This document shows, one piece after another, positions 1 to 6,629 of a stretch of 10,489 nucleotides of DNA. The first letter of the stretch is position 1, and every line of letters begins with the position of its first letter. The notes under the pieces were generated by a model. That model was given only the letters and a program-made list of their open reading frames with translations. It was not told where the DNA came from and made no database searches. Made by a program: the position numbers and the translations under genes. Origin of the DNA: Lachnospiraceae bacterium (lineage in GTDB: Bacteria > Bacillota > Clostridia > Lachnospirales > Lachnospiraceae); contig JAILPU010000229.1 in assembly GCA_024699395.1 (NCBI GenBank), forward strand, positions 1-10,489, given 5' to 3'.

Positions 1-26
1 GCTCTATCCAGCTGAGCTACGGACAC
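1..26 (-). tRNA. tRNA, 5' part only (probably tRNA-Arg)
   Basis: Read on the minus strand from base 26 down, the sequence begins with a seven-base acceptor strand GTGTCCG, then TA at tRNA positions 8-9, a D stem GCTC, the D loop AGCTGGATA and the closing GAGC. This is the canonical start of a bacterial elongator tRNA. The D-arm wording AGCTGGATAGAGC is typical of bacterial tRNA-Arg, but the anticodon lies outside the window, so the amino acid is inferred. Only the 5' third is present. Because the 3' end, the usual integration target, points away from this window, the tRNA gives no evidence for an integrated element here. Confidence 0.85.
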
Positions 27-57
27 ACGTCCTTGTAATAAGGAACCAACATTTGTC

Positions 58-86
58 ATTCTATCTTATTGGAAAAGGTTTGTCAA
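58..86 (-). promoter_or_regulatory. sigma-A promoter of the tRNA
   Basis: On the minus strand there is a perfect -35 box TTGACA (86-81), a 17-base spacer and the -10 box TAGAAT (63-58), five of six to consensus. Transcription would begin near base 51, about 25 bases before the mature tRNA end at base 26, which suits a short stable-RNA leader. The -35 box overlaps that of the opposite-facing epimerase promoter candidate. Confidence 0.7.
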
Positions 87-108
87 TGGATTTTTTTAAT
101 TTTATAAA
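80..108 (+). promoter_or_regulatory. promoter candidate for the epimerase gene
   Basis: TTGTCA (80-85) and TATAAA (103-108) are separated by exactly 17 bases, each one mismatch from the sigma-A consensus. The start would be near base 115, giving a leader of about 89 bases before the ATG at 204. The -35 box sits on the same TTGTCAA bases that form the tRNA -35 box on the other strand, so the two promoters probably exclude one another. Confidence 0.5.
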
Positions 109-203
109 GTTTTTTAAAAGACCCCGGAAGGTTTCAATAAAACATAAAAAATGGTAGGATTATAAATAGAAACAGGGTCATTAAAAACGGGGAGTAAAAC
201 AAA

Positions 204-1304
204 ATGAGTAAGAAGAGAAAGCTTGATCTTGATAATAAGACAATACTTGTCACAGGAAGTCCGGGGTTTATCGGAGCCAATCTTGTGATAAGGCTTTTAA
301 AAGATAAAACGCTTATGAACAGCGGCCGGATTATTTCCTTTGACAGCATGAATGATTATTACGATCCGAAGCTTAAAGAATACAGACTGGGATTGATTAA
401 GGAGGCGGCGGCTGAAAGCAATGTAAGCCATATTTTTGTAAAGGGGAATCTTGGAGATAAAGAGGCGGTTGACCGGGTTTTTAAAGAGTATACTCCCGAT
501 ATAGTGGTTAATCTTGCGGCCCAGGCCGGAGTCAGATACAGTATTGAACACCCCGAACTCTACATTGAGGCAAACCTTGTAGGTTTTTATAATATTCTGG
601 AAGCATGCAGACATTCTTACGATGATGGAAAAGAAGGGGTGAAGCATCTGGTATATGCCTCCAGTTCTTCTGTTTACGGTGGAAACAAAAAGGTGCCCTT
701 TGCCGTTCGGGATAATGTGGACCATCCAGTATCACTTTATGCCGCTACCAAAAAGAGTAATGAGCTTATGGCACACGCTTATTCCAAACTCTACGGAATC
801 CCTTCAACGGGATTGAGATTTTTTACTGTTTACGGACCTTGGGGAAGACCGGATATGTTCTATTATTCCGCCACCGAGAAGCTTAAAAAAGGCGGCACCA
901 TCAAAATATTTAACCACGGTAACATGAAGAGAGACTTTACTTATATTGATGATATAGTGGAGGGAATCGTGAGGGTGATGGGAGGAGCCCCTGTTAAAGA
1001 GACAGGGGAGGACGGTCTTGATACCGCACCCTATTGTGTTTATAACATAGGCGGCGGAAAACCGGAAAATCTTCTTGATTTTGTGGATACTTTACAAAAG
1101 AAGCTGGTGTCTGTGGGAATACTTAAACAGGATTATGATTTTATGGCCCACAGAGAGTTGGTGGGAATGCAGCCCGGCGATGTGCCGGTTACTTACGCGG
1201 ACAGTAAAGCCTTGGAGGAGGACTTTGGCTTTACGCCAAAGATCGGCATATCCGAGGGTCTGGAGAATTTCTGCAGATGGTACAAGGAGTACACCGGGGC
1301 ATAA
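204..1304 (+). CDS. UDP-glucuronate 4-epimerase-type NAD-dependent sugar epimerase
   Basis: A cytoplasmic extended short-chain dehydrogenase of 366 residues that probably interconverts UDP-glucuronate and UDP-galacturonate for surface glycans. The Rossmann motif is G18-S-P-G21-F-I-G24. A serine-rich stretch S153-S156 precedes VYGG, and the catalytic pair is Y179-xxx-K183 within SLYAATKKSNE. The block RFFTVYGPWGRPDM (205-218) and RDFTYIDDIVEGI farther on are characteristic of the UDP-GlcA 4-epimerase branch rather than of GalE or RmlB. Length fits the family, with a slightly extended N-terminus. The start is set by GGGGAG at 189-194, nine bases before the ATG. It converges on the flippase gene with 33 bases between the stops, and I see no convincing terminator there. 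Exact substrate is inferred; other UDP-uronate or hexose epimerase activity is possible. Confidence 0.88.
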   Translation: MSKKRKLDLDNKTILVTGSPGFIGANLVIRLLKDKTLMNSGRIISFDSMNDYYDPKLKEYRLGLIKEAAAESNVSHIFVKGNLGDKEAVDRVFKEYTPDIVVNLAAQAGVRYSIEHPELYIEANLVGFYNILEACRHSYDDGKEGVKHLVYASSSSVYGGNKKVPFAVRDNVDHPVSLYAATKKSNELMAHAYSKLYGIPSTGLRFFTVYGPWGRPDMFYYSATEKLKKGGTIKIFNHGNMKRDFTYIDDIVEGIVRVMGGAPVKETGEDGLDTAPYCVYNIGGGKPENLLDFVDTLQKKLVSVGILKQDYDFMAHRELVGMQPGDVPVTYADSKALEEDFGFTPKIGISEGLENFCRWYKEYTGA

Positions 1305-1337
1305 GTTGATGTGTTGTCGGTGAAAGAGGGATTTACA

Positions 1338-2861
1338 CTACTTCAGAATTTTTTTGACGATGTCCCTCACTCCGGTTCTGAAGGCTTTGTTTCGACCATA
1401 CAGAAGAATAAAAATAATATTGGGAATTGCAAAGCTTATGGCGCCGTTTACAAACAGTGTGGGCAAAGCCTTAAGATTAAACAGTGAGCATGCCAGATAG
1501 GAAAGGACGCAGGATGCAAGGCTTATGACCACAAAACCGATATAGAAGAAACTGTATTCCTTAAGGTGTTCATGGGGAAATACGAGCTTGAAAAGGTTGT
1601 GAAAAAGCCAGGGGATTTGAACAAGCACAATGGATATGACAGTGGAGAGCAGAACTCCGTACAGCCCCAGCCATTTTACGGTGGCAAGGTTTAAGAAAAG
1701 ATTAACCAAAGCGGCAGTGAGGGGACGCCATTTATCCTCACGCCAGATTCCTGCCGCATCCTTGAACATATTGATAAGTTTATTCATACCGATGGAATAG
1801 AAATAGATTACAAAACATACAACATATTCAAAAGCAAGCATGTGCTCTTCACCCATCCATAATTCCATAAAGGGCTGGTAAAGGCACAACGTCATTGAAC
1901 TTGAAAAACACATAATCCATCCGAAGATTACCGTCATCTTTCTGAGATCACGGTAATTTTTTTCGCTGCTTTCAGTGATAAGGCTGTTGCCGATGCCGGC
2001 GATGCAGGCACCTACCACAACTTCCACCATTGTTTTTAAAGAGGACACGATGTAATAATAATTCTGGTATATGGCAAGTGTGGTAAGACCCAGAAAAGAT
2101 GAGATAACAAGGGTATCCGCTGAGTTTGATATAACATACGAAAAATTGGAAGTGAAAAGATCCCTGACTCTGCGGGCAATTCCCAGCTTTTTTTCCTTGG
2201 GAAGGTCACCCCTCGGGGAATAACCGGGGAAGAGTTTGTTCACTCTCATGGCTACCAGAATATTAATAAGTATCTGGGAGATAATCTGGATAGCAAGATA
2301 AAGATAATAATTCCTAAAGACTGCGAGCACCGCAATTTTTAAGGAGTATTCAACGAAACGGGCCGCCATGTTTATCTTGCTGGAGATGTCGCTTCTCTGA
2401 TGGGCACTTAAAAGGCAGTTTTTATATGCAAAAAGCCAGTAAGATACAACTGTGCTTCCCAGATTCATAAAGTAAAGAATATAAAGATTGATATCTTCGG
2501 GGACGTCGCCTTTTATAAGATGGGGGAGGAAAGGAACCAGAATAAGTCCCACTGCAAGTATGATAAGACCTATAATTCTGTAGATTGTGCGGTAGAGCTT
2601 CATCATGGCACAGATGGTCTCGGTATCGTCCTCGGCCACAGGCTTGTACATGGAGAAAACCATGGTGCTGCCCACACCCAGCTCCGCAAGATTAAGGATT
2701 GAAAGGATGGATCTGAAAAGTCCGCTTAATCCCAAGTATTTTACGCCCAGAAAGTTGAGCATTACAGAGCGCATTATAAAAGGGACCAGCATATTGAACA
2801 TTTGTGACGAGCCGTTGAAAACAATATTTCTCGCGGCATTCTTGGTGCGTTCTATTTTCAT
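1338..2861 (-). CDS. polysaccharide / oligosaccharide flippase (Wzx-like, MOP superfamily)
   Basis: An integral membrane protein of about 507 residues with roughly 12-14 hydrophobic spans along its whole length. It resembles the oligosaccharide flippases of Firmicutes capsule and exopolysaccharide loci, which move lipid-linked repeat units across the membrane. The N-terminal stretch with RNIVFNGSSQMFNMLVPF, FLGVKYLGLSGLF and AELGVGSTMVFSMYKP is the conserved first part of this family. Start: an in-frame ATG exists two codons upstream (2867), but the ribosome site GTGAGG (2874-2869) is one base from it and eight bases from the ATG at 2861, so I chose the latter. The gene has its own promoter candidate and seems monocistronic. 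With the convergent epimerase it suggests a surface-glycan function. Transported substrate cannot be read from sequence. Lipid II flippase (MurJ) is less likely on motif grounds. Confidence 0.85.
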   Translation of the reverse strand: MKIERTKNAARNIVFNGSSQMFNMLVPFIMRSVMLNFLGVKYLGLSGLFRSILSILNLAELGVGSTMVFSMYKPVAEDDTETICAMMKLYRTIYRIIGLIILAVGLILVPFLPHLIKGDVPEDINLYILYFMNLGSTVVSYWLFAYKNCLLSAHQRSDISSKINMAARFVEYSLKIAVLAVFRNYYLYLAIQIISQILINILVAMRVNKLFPGYSPRGDLPKEKKLGIARRVRDLFTSNFSYVISNSADTLVISSFLGLTTLAIYQNYYYIVSSLKTMVEVVVGACIAGIGNSLITESSEKNYRDLRKMTVIFGWIMCFSSSMTLCLYQPFMELWMGEEHMLAFEYVVCFVIYFYSIGMNKLINMFKDAAGIWREDKWRPLTAALVNLFLNLATVKWLGLYGVLLSTVISIVLVQIPWLFHNLFKLVFPHEHLKEYSFFYIGFVVISLASCVLSYLACSLFNLKALPTLFVNGAISFAIPNIIFILLYGRNKAFRTGVRDIVKKILK

Positions 2862-2867
2862 ATTCAT

Positions 2868-2874
2868 ACCTCAC
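2868..2874 (-). promoter_or_regulatory. ribosome binding site that selects the flippase start
   Basis: GTGAGGT on the minus strand. Its AGG core is one base from the upstream ATG (2867) and seven to eight bases from the ATG at 2861. Only the second spacing is workable, which argues for the shorter protein. Confidence 0.6.
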
Positions 2875-2904
2875 GGCAGGATTTTGGACAGATCCTTTAA
2901 AATT

Positions 2905-2933
2905 ATCATAGCATTATAAAAAAATGAGCGCAA
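2905..2933 (-). promoter_or_regulatory. promoter candidate for the flippase gene
   Basis: On the minus strand TTGCGC (2933-2928), 17 bases, then TATGAT (2910-2905) preceded by TGC, an extended -10. Start would be near 2898, a leader of about 37 bases. A second perfect -10 hexamer, TATAAT at 2918-2913, lies eight bases upstream but has no -35 box at useful spacing. Confidence 0.45.
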
Positions 2934-2978
2934 CGACCTTATCAATACGTCTTTTATCAATCAATACCCTCGACAATA

Positions 2979-3013
2979 TGGACAGACGGCGGTAAGTCAC
3001 CGTCGTCTGTTCG
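2979..3013. repeat. strong inverted repeat / hairpin without a T-tract
   Basis: Arms 2982-2993 (ACAGACGGCGGT) and 2999-3010 (ACCGTCGTCTGT) pair over 12 positions around a five-base loop. As plus-strand RNA the one imperfect position is a G-U wobble, and the stem extends outward by three further pairs (two wobble, one G-C). As minus-strand RNA the same position is an A-C mismatch. It lies about 75 bases after the stop of the VWA lipoprotein gene and about 45 bases upstream of the flippase promoter. No run of T follows on either strand, so it is not a standard intrinsic terminator. It may be a 3'-end stabilising structure or a protein-binding palindrome. Confidence 0.6.
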
Positions 3014-3088
3014 AGTGAAAATCTATGGGTAATGCTATGGAAAGGGAGGCAATAGGTCGATACAATCCGTAATTAGGTACAGATGTAT

Positions 3089-4825
3089 TTACTCGTACCA
3101 TGCCAGTCCTGTTTCGGGCTCTTCTCTGTTCATAACTCTTTCCATGAGGTTAAGGAATTCCTGTACTGTTTCGTCGTTGGAATCAAGTTTTCTTACGTTG
3201 TAGATAGCTTGATCTACTGCATCTTCTCTTGAAAGATCCACAAGGTATGAGCTGTCCGAAAGAGCCATGGCATATTCTGCAGCGCTTGTTGCAAGGATAA
3301 AACTGTCGGAGGGCTTATTTGTATAATTATCGGCGCCTATGGGGTACTCAAGATATTTTGATTCGTTTTTGTCGGGATCCTTGTAAGCGATGGAGAGAGT
3401 ACACCATTCGTCTTTGGAGCGACCCTTCTTGGAAAGTGAAGTTTCCTGATATTTAAGTTCTTGGTCACTTCCTTCGCTTTTAAGTGAAATCTCATATAAA
3501 ACAGTGACCTGATGACCGGCACCTATTTCACCGCCGTCCTTTGTATCGTCTGTGAAATCTTCGTCGTTGAGGGCTCTGTTCTCATAGCCCACAAGCCTGT
3601 AGCTTGAAACCATGGAGGGATTAAACTCCACCTGGAATTTGGTATCCTTTGCTACTGTGTAAAGAGTGGAACTCATCTCGTCCACAAGTACCTTTTTAGC
3701 CTCGGCGAGGGTGTCGATATAAGAATAGTTGCCGTTACCTTTATCTGCCAGAGTCTCAGCAATTGCATCGTTGTAATTGCCTATTCCGAAGCCCAAAACA
3801 GATAAGAATACGCCGCTGTCTTTTTTCTCGCTGATAAGATCCTCAAGCTCGCTTTCGGAGCATTTTCCTATATTAAAATCACCGTCGGTTGCAAGGATGA
3901 CTCTGTTGTTCCCTCCTTTGATAAAATTGGCATCCGCAATTCTGTAGGCTTCTTCGATACCGCCTTCACCGTTTGTTCCGCCGCTTGCTCTTAAACTTTC
4001 AAAAGCACAGATAATTTCATCGGTACTGTCTCCGGAAACACCGTCCAATATTACTCTTGTACCGTTAGCGTAGGTAACTATGGATACTCTGTCCTTCTTT
4101 GTAAGATTTTCCACCAGAAGCTCCATTGAATCTTTTAAAAGGGGCAACTTGTTTTCACTTGCCATGGAACCGGAAACATCAACAAGGAATACTATGTTGG
4201 AATCAGGGGCTTTTTTGTCTTTGAGACTGTTGGTGTTGATGCCCATTACGCAGAGCTTGTTGTCCTTGTTCCAGGGACAGTCGAATACTGCCGAGTCCAC
4301 TCCGAAGCGCTCACCCTTTTTGGGAGCGGAGTAATCGTATTTGAAATAATTGATAATCTCTTCCGCGCGAAGGGAGACACCTGCGAAATCATAGAGACCG
4401 AATCCTTCATTTACAAGCCGTCTCATATTGGAGTAGCTTGCTGTGTCCACATCTGCCGAGAAGGTGGAGAGGGGGGAGTCGCTTACTTTTTTGAAACCGT
4501 TTTCATCATAGAAGCTGTAGGTTTCGCCACTGTTGTAGGGAATACAATCGTAAGCATATTCGCAATTGGTGGTACATTTGTTGTTTGCCTCCACGCTGTA
4601 TTGGCTGCTGTCCGGAGCCATGCCTAAGCGTGAGGAAGAATCGTATGATTCGGCAGGGTATTCCTCGGCCTCGACGCAGGTGTCGTCTGTGTTTTCGTAC
4701 CAAATGTCCTCTTCGACGCTTTTTGAAGGATTAGTTTCGGTAAGTTTTTTATCTGTTCCGCATCCGGTTAACATGGATGCTCCAAGAGTTAATGATAATA
4801 ATGCAGCGATGATTTTCTTTTTCAT
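3089..4825 (-). CDS. YfbK-type von Willebrand factor A domain lipoprotein
   Basis: An exported lipoprotein of 578 residues. The signal peptide has a KKK start, a hydrophobic core and the lipobox LTGC with lipidated C22. A low-complexity region rich in Asp, Glu, Ser and Cys (about 30-110) tethers the protein. Next come the YfbK N-terminal domain (about 115-195, with PLSTFSADVDTASYSNMRR and the following AEEIINYF), the VWA domain (about 209-385) and the DUF3520-type C-terminal domain (about 395-578). The metal-binding MIDAS is intact: D216-V-S218-G-S220, T284 in SGGTNGEGG and D314 in ATDGDFN. Such domains bind protein ligands through a divalent cation; the ligand here is unknown. The start is fixed by GGGAGG (4839-4834), eight bases before the ATG. 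It is third in the leftward group after the sigma and anti-sigma genes, with its own promoter candidate. Envelope maintenance or stress is inferred from context. Confidence 0.9.
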   Translation of the reverse strand: MKKKIIAALLSLTLGASMLTGCGTDKKLTETNPSKSVEEDIWYENTDDTCVEAEEYPAESYDSSSRLGMAPDSSQYSVEANNKCTTNCEYAYDCIPYNSGETYSFYDENGFKKVSDSPLSTFSADVDTASYSNMRRLVNEGFGLYDFAGVSLRAEEIINYFKYDYSAPKKGERFGVDSAVFDCPWNKDNKLCVMGINTNSLKDKKAPDSNIVFLVDVSGSMASENKLPLLKDSMELLVENLTKKDRVSIVTYANGTRVILDGVSGDSTDEIICAFESLRASGGTNGEGGIEEAYRIADANFIKGGNNRVILATDGDFNIGKCSESELEDLISEKKDSGVFLSVLGFGIGNYNDAIAETLADKGNGNYSYIDTLAEAKKVLVDEMSSTLYTVAKDTKFQVEFNPSMVSSYRLVGYENRALNDEDFTDDTKDGGEIGAGHQVTVLYEISLKSEGSDQELKYQETSLSKKGRSKDEWCTLSIAYKDPDKNESKYLEYPIGADNYTNKPSDSFILATSAAEYAMALSDSSYLVDLSREDAVDQAIYNVRKLDSNDETVQEFLNLMERVMNREEPETGLAWYE

Positions 4826-4830
4826 AAAAT

Positions 4831-4913
4831 AAACCTCCCGTTTCTTTTCTGGTTTGTTTTTGTGTTCTGTTATTATATATACGGAACAACCAAAAAAGAT
4901 TTATGGGAGGTTT
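4831..4913 (-). promoter_or_regulatory. ribosome site and its upstream complement (possible switch)
   Basis: On the minus strand AAACCTCCC (4913-4905) is perfectly complementary over nine bases to GGGAGGTTT (4839-4831), which contains the ribosome site of the VWA lipoprotein gene. The loop is 65 bases. The promoter candidate lies between the arms, so an mRNA begun there lacks the blocking arm while readthrough mRNA from the sigma/anti-sigma genes carries it. The complementarity is seen; a regulatory role is inference. Confidence 0.35.
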
Positions 4914-4936
4914 TTAAAATTTTTTTAAAAAATTTT
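4872..4936 (-). promoter_or_regulatory. internal promoter candidate with an A/T upstream tract
   Basis: On the minus strand a perfect TATAAT (4877-4872) predicts a start near 4865, some 40 bases before the VWA ATG. No good -35 box is present at 16-18 bases. An A/T-only tract (4911-4937), which includes the anti-sigma stop codon, would sit about 45-70 bases before the start and could act as an UP element. The tract is itself a weak inverted repeat of A and T runs, but has no GC stem and is a poor terminator. Confidence 0.4.
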
Positions 4937-6077
4937 ATTCTGTTTTTGAAGGACGTAAATAAAGGAAATCTTCGGTGTCATCATTTCTTTTTACCGCTTC
5001 TATATTAAGATCCTCATCAGTTTTTTGGTAGAAAACAATATATTGTTCATTTGCATTATCATCGGTAAAAATAAATGGAACTGTATCCTCTGTGAATGAG
5101 GAGGTTTTGGGTTTTATCATATAGTTAATGCTGCTTGATGCGACAATCTTAGGATCCGAAATGTGTGTCAGTCCGAGAGAATAGAGACCTGTTAAAAGCT
5201 TTTGTGCCTGAATCTCATTAATATCAAGAGTCTCGGTAAAAAGCTTCACATTGGGATCGGACATATCAATCAGGGAAATATCCTCTGAGAGGGATAATGT
5301 AGTGTTTGGCGAGGAGTTGTCGGACCTGTTTGATGAAAGCCCTGTTTTTTTGGAGGGTTCGGCGCCGGAATAACTTAAGTTTGGTGAACCTTCATTTTGG
5401 CTTTGAATATCGGTTTTGGCAGAGAAATCGTCTACGGCTTCCTCTTCATTTTCTTCGACTTCTTCACAAACTGTTTCTTCGCATATTGTTTCTTCAAAGC
5501 ATTCGGCTTCATCGTAGGATGATGTATCGGCGTTTGGAGCAAAGTCTGCATCCTCCGGCGCTTCTTGTACAGCTTCTGTAAGAGCCTCCTCATGATACTC
5601 ATTTTTAGATGCGGAATTCATTATGGATTTAGGAGACTTGTTGAATATCTTAAAGCCTGCCATTACCACAAAGATGCACAGCACGGCTGCCGCAATGTGG
5701 GTTAGGTTTCTGGTGAATCGGCTTCTTTCGAACCGTACACTTTTATTGTCGTTATTATTCGCTGACGGATTTTCGGCAGTTTTCACAGTATGTATATCAT
5801 TTTTCACATCGCGTTCTGCATCATTATTTGCTGACGTTTCGCCATAGTTTCTTACAGTATGTGAGTTATCATTATTCGCAGCGTGTTCGGCATCATTATT
5901 TACCGGTGTTTCTCTATTGTTTCTTTCTACTTCATTACTTATGTTTGTGGGCACAGGCTTTTCGGTTGATGAACCCTTACTTGCTTCGTATTCGTCAATG
6001 CCTGCATTTATTCTGGCCCAGAGGTCCGGAGCTTGGGTCTGTACTTCTTTTTGATATTCATTTTTAAGATTCTTCAT
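4935..6077 (-). CDS. single-span membrane protein, probable anti-sigma factor
   Basis: Protein of 380 residues, most likely the anti-sigma partner of the ECF factor encoded just upstream. The cytoplasmic N-terminus (1-35, with QAPDLWARINAGIDEYEAS) resembles the short sigma-facing region of anti-sigma-like proteins I recall beside ECF genes in Clostridia. No zinc-binding HxxxCxxC motif is present. Residues 56-115 form a degenerate Asn-rich repeat. One membrane helix spans about 127-145 after an Arg-rich stretch, so the rest is outside the cell: a strongly acidic segment (160-217) with three regularly spaced Cys, a Ser/Asn-rich linker (220-262) and a folded-looking C-terminal domain (about 270-365) that I do not recognise. 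AAGGAGG at 6094-6088 lies ten bases before the ATG. The first 14 bases overlap the sigma gene, which implies translational coupling. Function rests on position and topology, not on a diagnostic motif. Confidence 0.72.
   Translation of the reverse strand: MKNLKNEYQKEVQTQAPDLWARINAGIDEYEASKGSSTEKPVPTNISNEVERNNRETPVNNDAEHAANNDNSHTVRNYGETSANNDAERDVKNDIHTVKTAENPSANNNDNKSVRFERSRFTRNLTHIAAAVLCIFVVMAGFKIFNKSPKSIMNSASKNEYHEEALTEAVQEAPEDADFAPNADTSSYDEAECFEETICEETVCEEVEENEEEAVDDFSAKTDIQSQNEGSPNLSYSGAEPSKKTGLSSNRSDNSSPNTTLSLSEDISLIDMSDPNVKLFTETLDINEIQAQKLLTGLYSLGLTHISDPKIVASSSINYMIKPKTSSFTEDTVPFIFTDDNANEQYIVFYQKTDEDLNIEAVKRNDDTEDFLYLRPSKTE
5733..5912 (-). repeat. degenerate tandem repeat within the anti-sigma-like gene
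   Basis: Two full copies and one partial copy of a 23-24 codon unit (69-72 bases) encode residues 56-115. Copies begin ETPVNNDAEHA, ETSANNDAERD and ENPSANNND, and the copies carry HTV or similar further on. At DNA level the plus strand shows GCATCATTATTT twice, 70 bases apart, and GCTGACG twice, 69 bases apart. The repeat lies between the N-terminal sigma-facing region and the membrane helix. Confidence 0.65.
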
Positions 6078-6618
6078 AATATCCGTACCTCCTTAGTTTT
6101 TTCATGGCTTCCCGGTATCGCCAGGTTATGGTTCCCATGGGCGCCTTTAAAACCTCTGCGATTTCGGCAAAGGTCATTTCGGACAATACTTTCATATTGA
6201 CCACTTGCTGTTCAGCCGGATTTAACTGCTCAATGGCTTCCCGGACAGAGATGTTTTCTATCACTGTTTCTTCCGTGGTCTCATTGCTTACCGGTTCTGT
6301 TACCGGCGAATCATCGGATTCCTTGGTGAAGCTTTCCAACACTTCACGTTTATGTTTTCTGATATGGTCTATGGCCATATTCCGTGCTATGGTTGTCAGG
6401 TATGCTTTGTGCCCGCTTCCCGGTTTATATCTGTCGGCTTGTTGCCAGAGCTTTATAAATAATTCAGAGGTGATGTCCTCGGAATCCTCCTTTTGACCCA
6501 GGACGCCAAAAACGATTCGGTAGACGTAATCGAGATAGGCATCGTAGATCTTTTTTAATCCCTGTCTGTCGCCTTGAAGAATTTCCCGGATGCAGGCGTT
6601 AAATTCCGCCTCAGTCAC
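6064..6618 (-). CDS. ECF-type RNA polymerase sigma factor
   Basis: A sigma-70 family factor of 184 residues with the two-domain layout of the extracytoplasmic function class. Region 2 spans about 21-91, with SEDITSELFIKLWQ and AYLTTIARNMAIDHIRKHKR, which bind core polymerase and the -10 element. A variable acidic linker (95-125) follows, then region 4 (about 128-178) with the helix-turn-helix MTFAEIAEVLKAPMGTITWR that reads the -35 element. Start: an ATG in frame at 6651 has AGGGG directly against it and no spacing. The GTG at 6618 has AAGGAG (6629-6624) five bases away, and the protein then begins at the family's usual place, so I chose GTG. It leads the leftward operon and overlaps the anti-sigma-like gene by 14 bases. 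Which promoters it recognises is not evident. I found no clear shared ECF-type motif. Confidence 0.92.
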   Translation of the reverse strand: MTEAEFNACIREILQGDRQGLKKIYDAYLDYVYRIVFGVLGQKEDSEDITSELFIKLWQQADRYKPGSGHKAYLTTIARNMAIDHIRKHKREVLESFTKESDDSPVTEPVSNETTEETVIENISVREAIEQLNPAEQQVVNMKVLSEMTFAEIAEVLKAPMGTITWRYREAMKKLRRYGYYEES

Positions 6619-6623
6619 GTGTT

Positions 6624-6629
6624 CTCCTT
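6624..6629 (-). promoter_or_regulatory. ribosome binding site that selects the GTG start of the sigma gene
   Basis: AAGGAG on the minus strand, five bases before the GTG at 6618. The alternative ATG at 6651 has its only purine run touching the start codon, so this site decides for the 184-residue product. Confidence 0.7.

Noticed and set aside
120..194. Leader structure in the epimerase mRNA: GACCC (120-124) with GGGTC (175-179), or CCCCG with the ribosome site
   Set aside because: Only five-base pairings with long loops; no riboswitch-like core, so not supported as regulatory.
1..203. tRNA next to polysaccharide genes as a possible integration site of a mobile island
   Set aside because: The tRNA's 5' end faces the window; integration normally uses the 3' end, and no integrase, direct repeat or mobility gene is visible.
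1305..1360. Possible terminator between the convergent epimerase and flippase genes
   Set aside because: GTGAAA and TTTACAC around 1320-1338 could form only a weak bulged stem, and the T-run at 1348-1354 lies inside the flippase gene and too far from it.
4911..4937. A/T-only inverted repeat as terminator of the anti-sigma-like gene
   Set aside because: It has no GC stem and overlaps the stop codon. It fits better as an upstream A/T element for the next promoter.
5306..6067. Several plus-strand open frames opposite the anti-sigma-like gene
   Set aside because: They have no ribosome sites and arise from the biased Asn/Glu/Ser-rich coding on the other strand.
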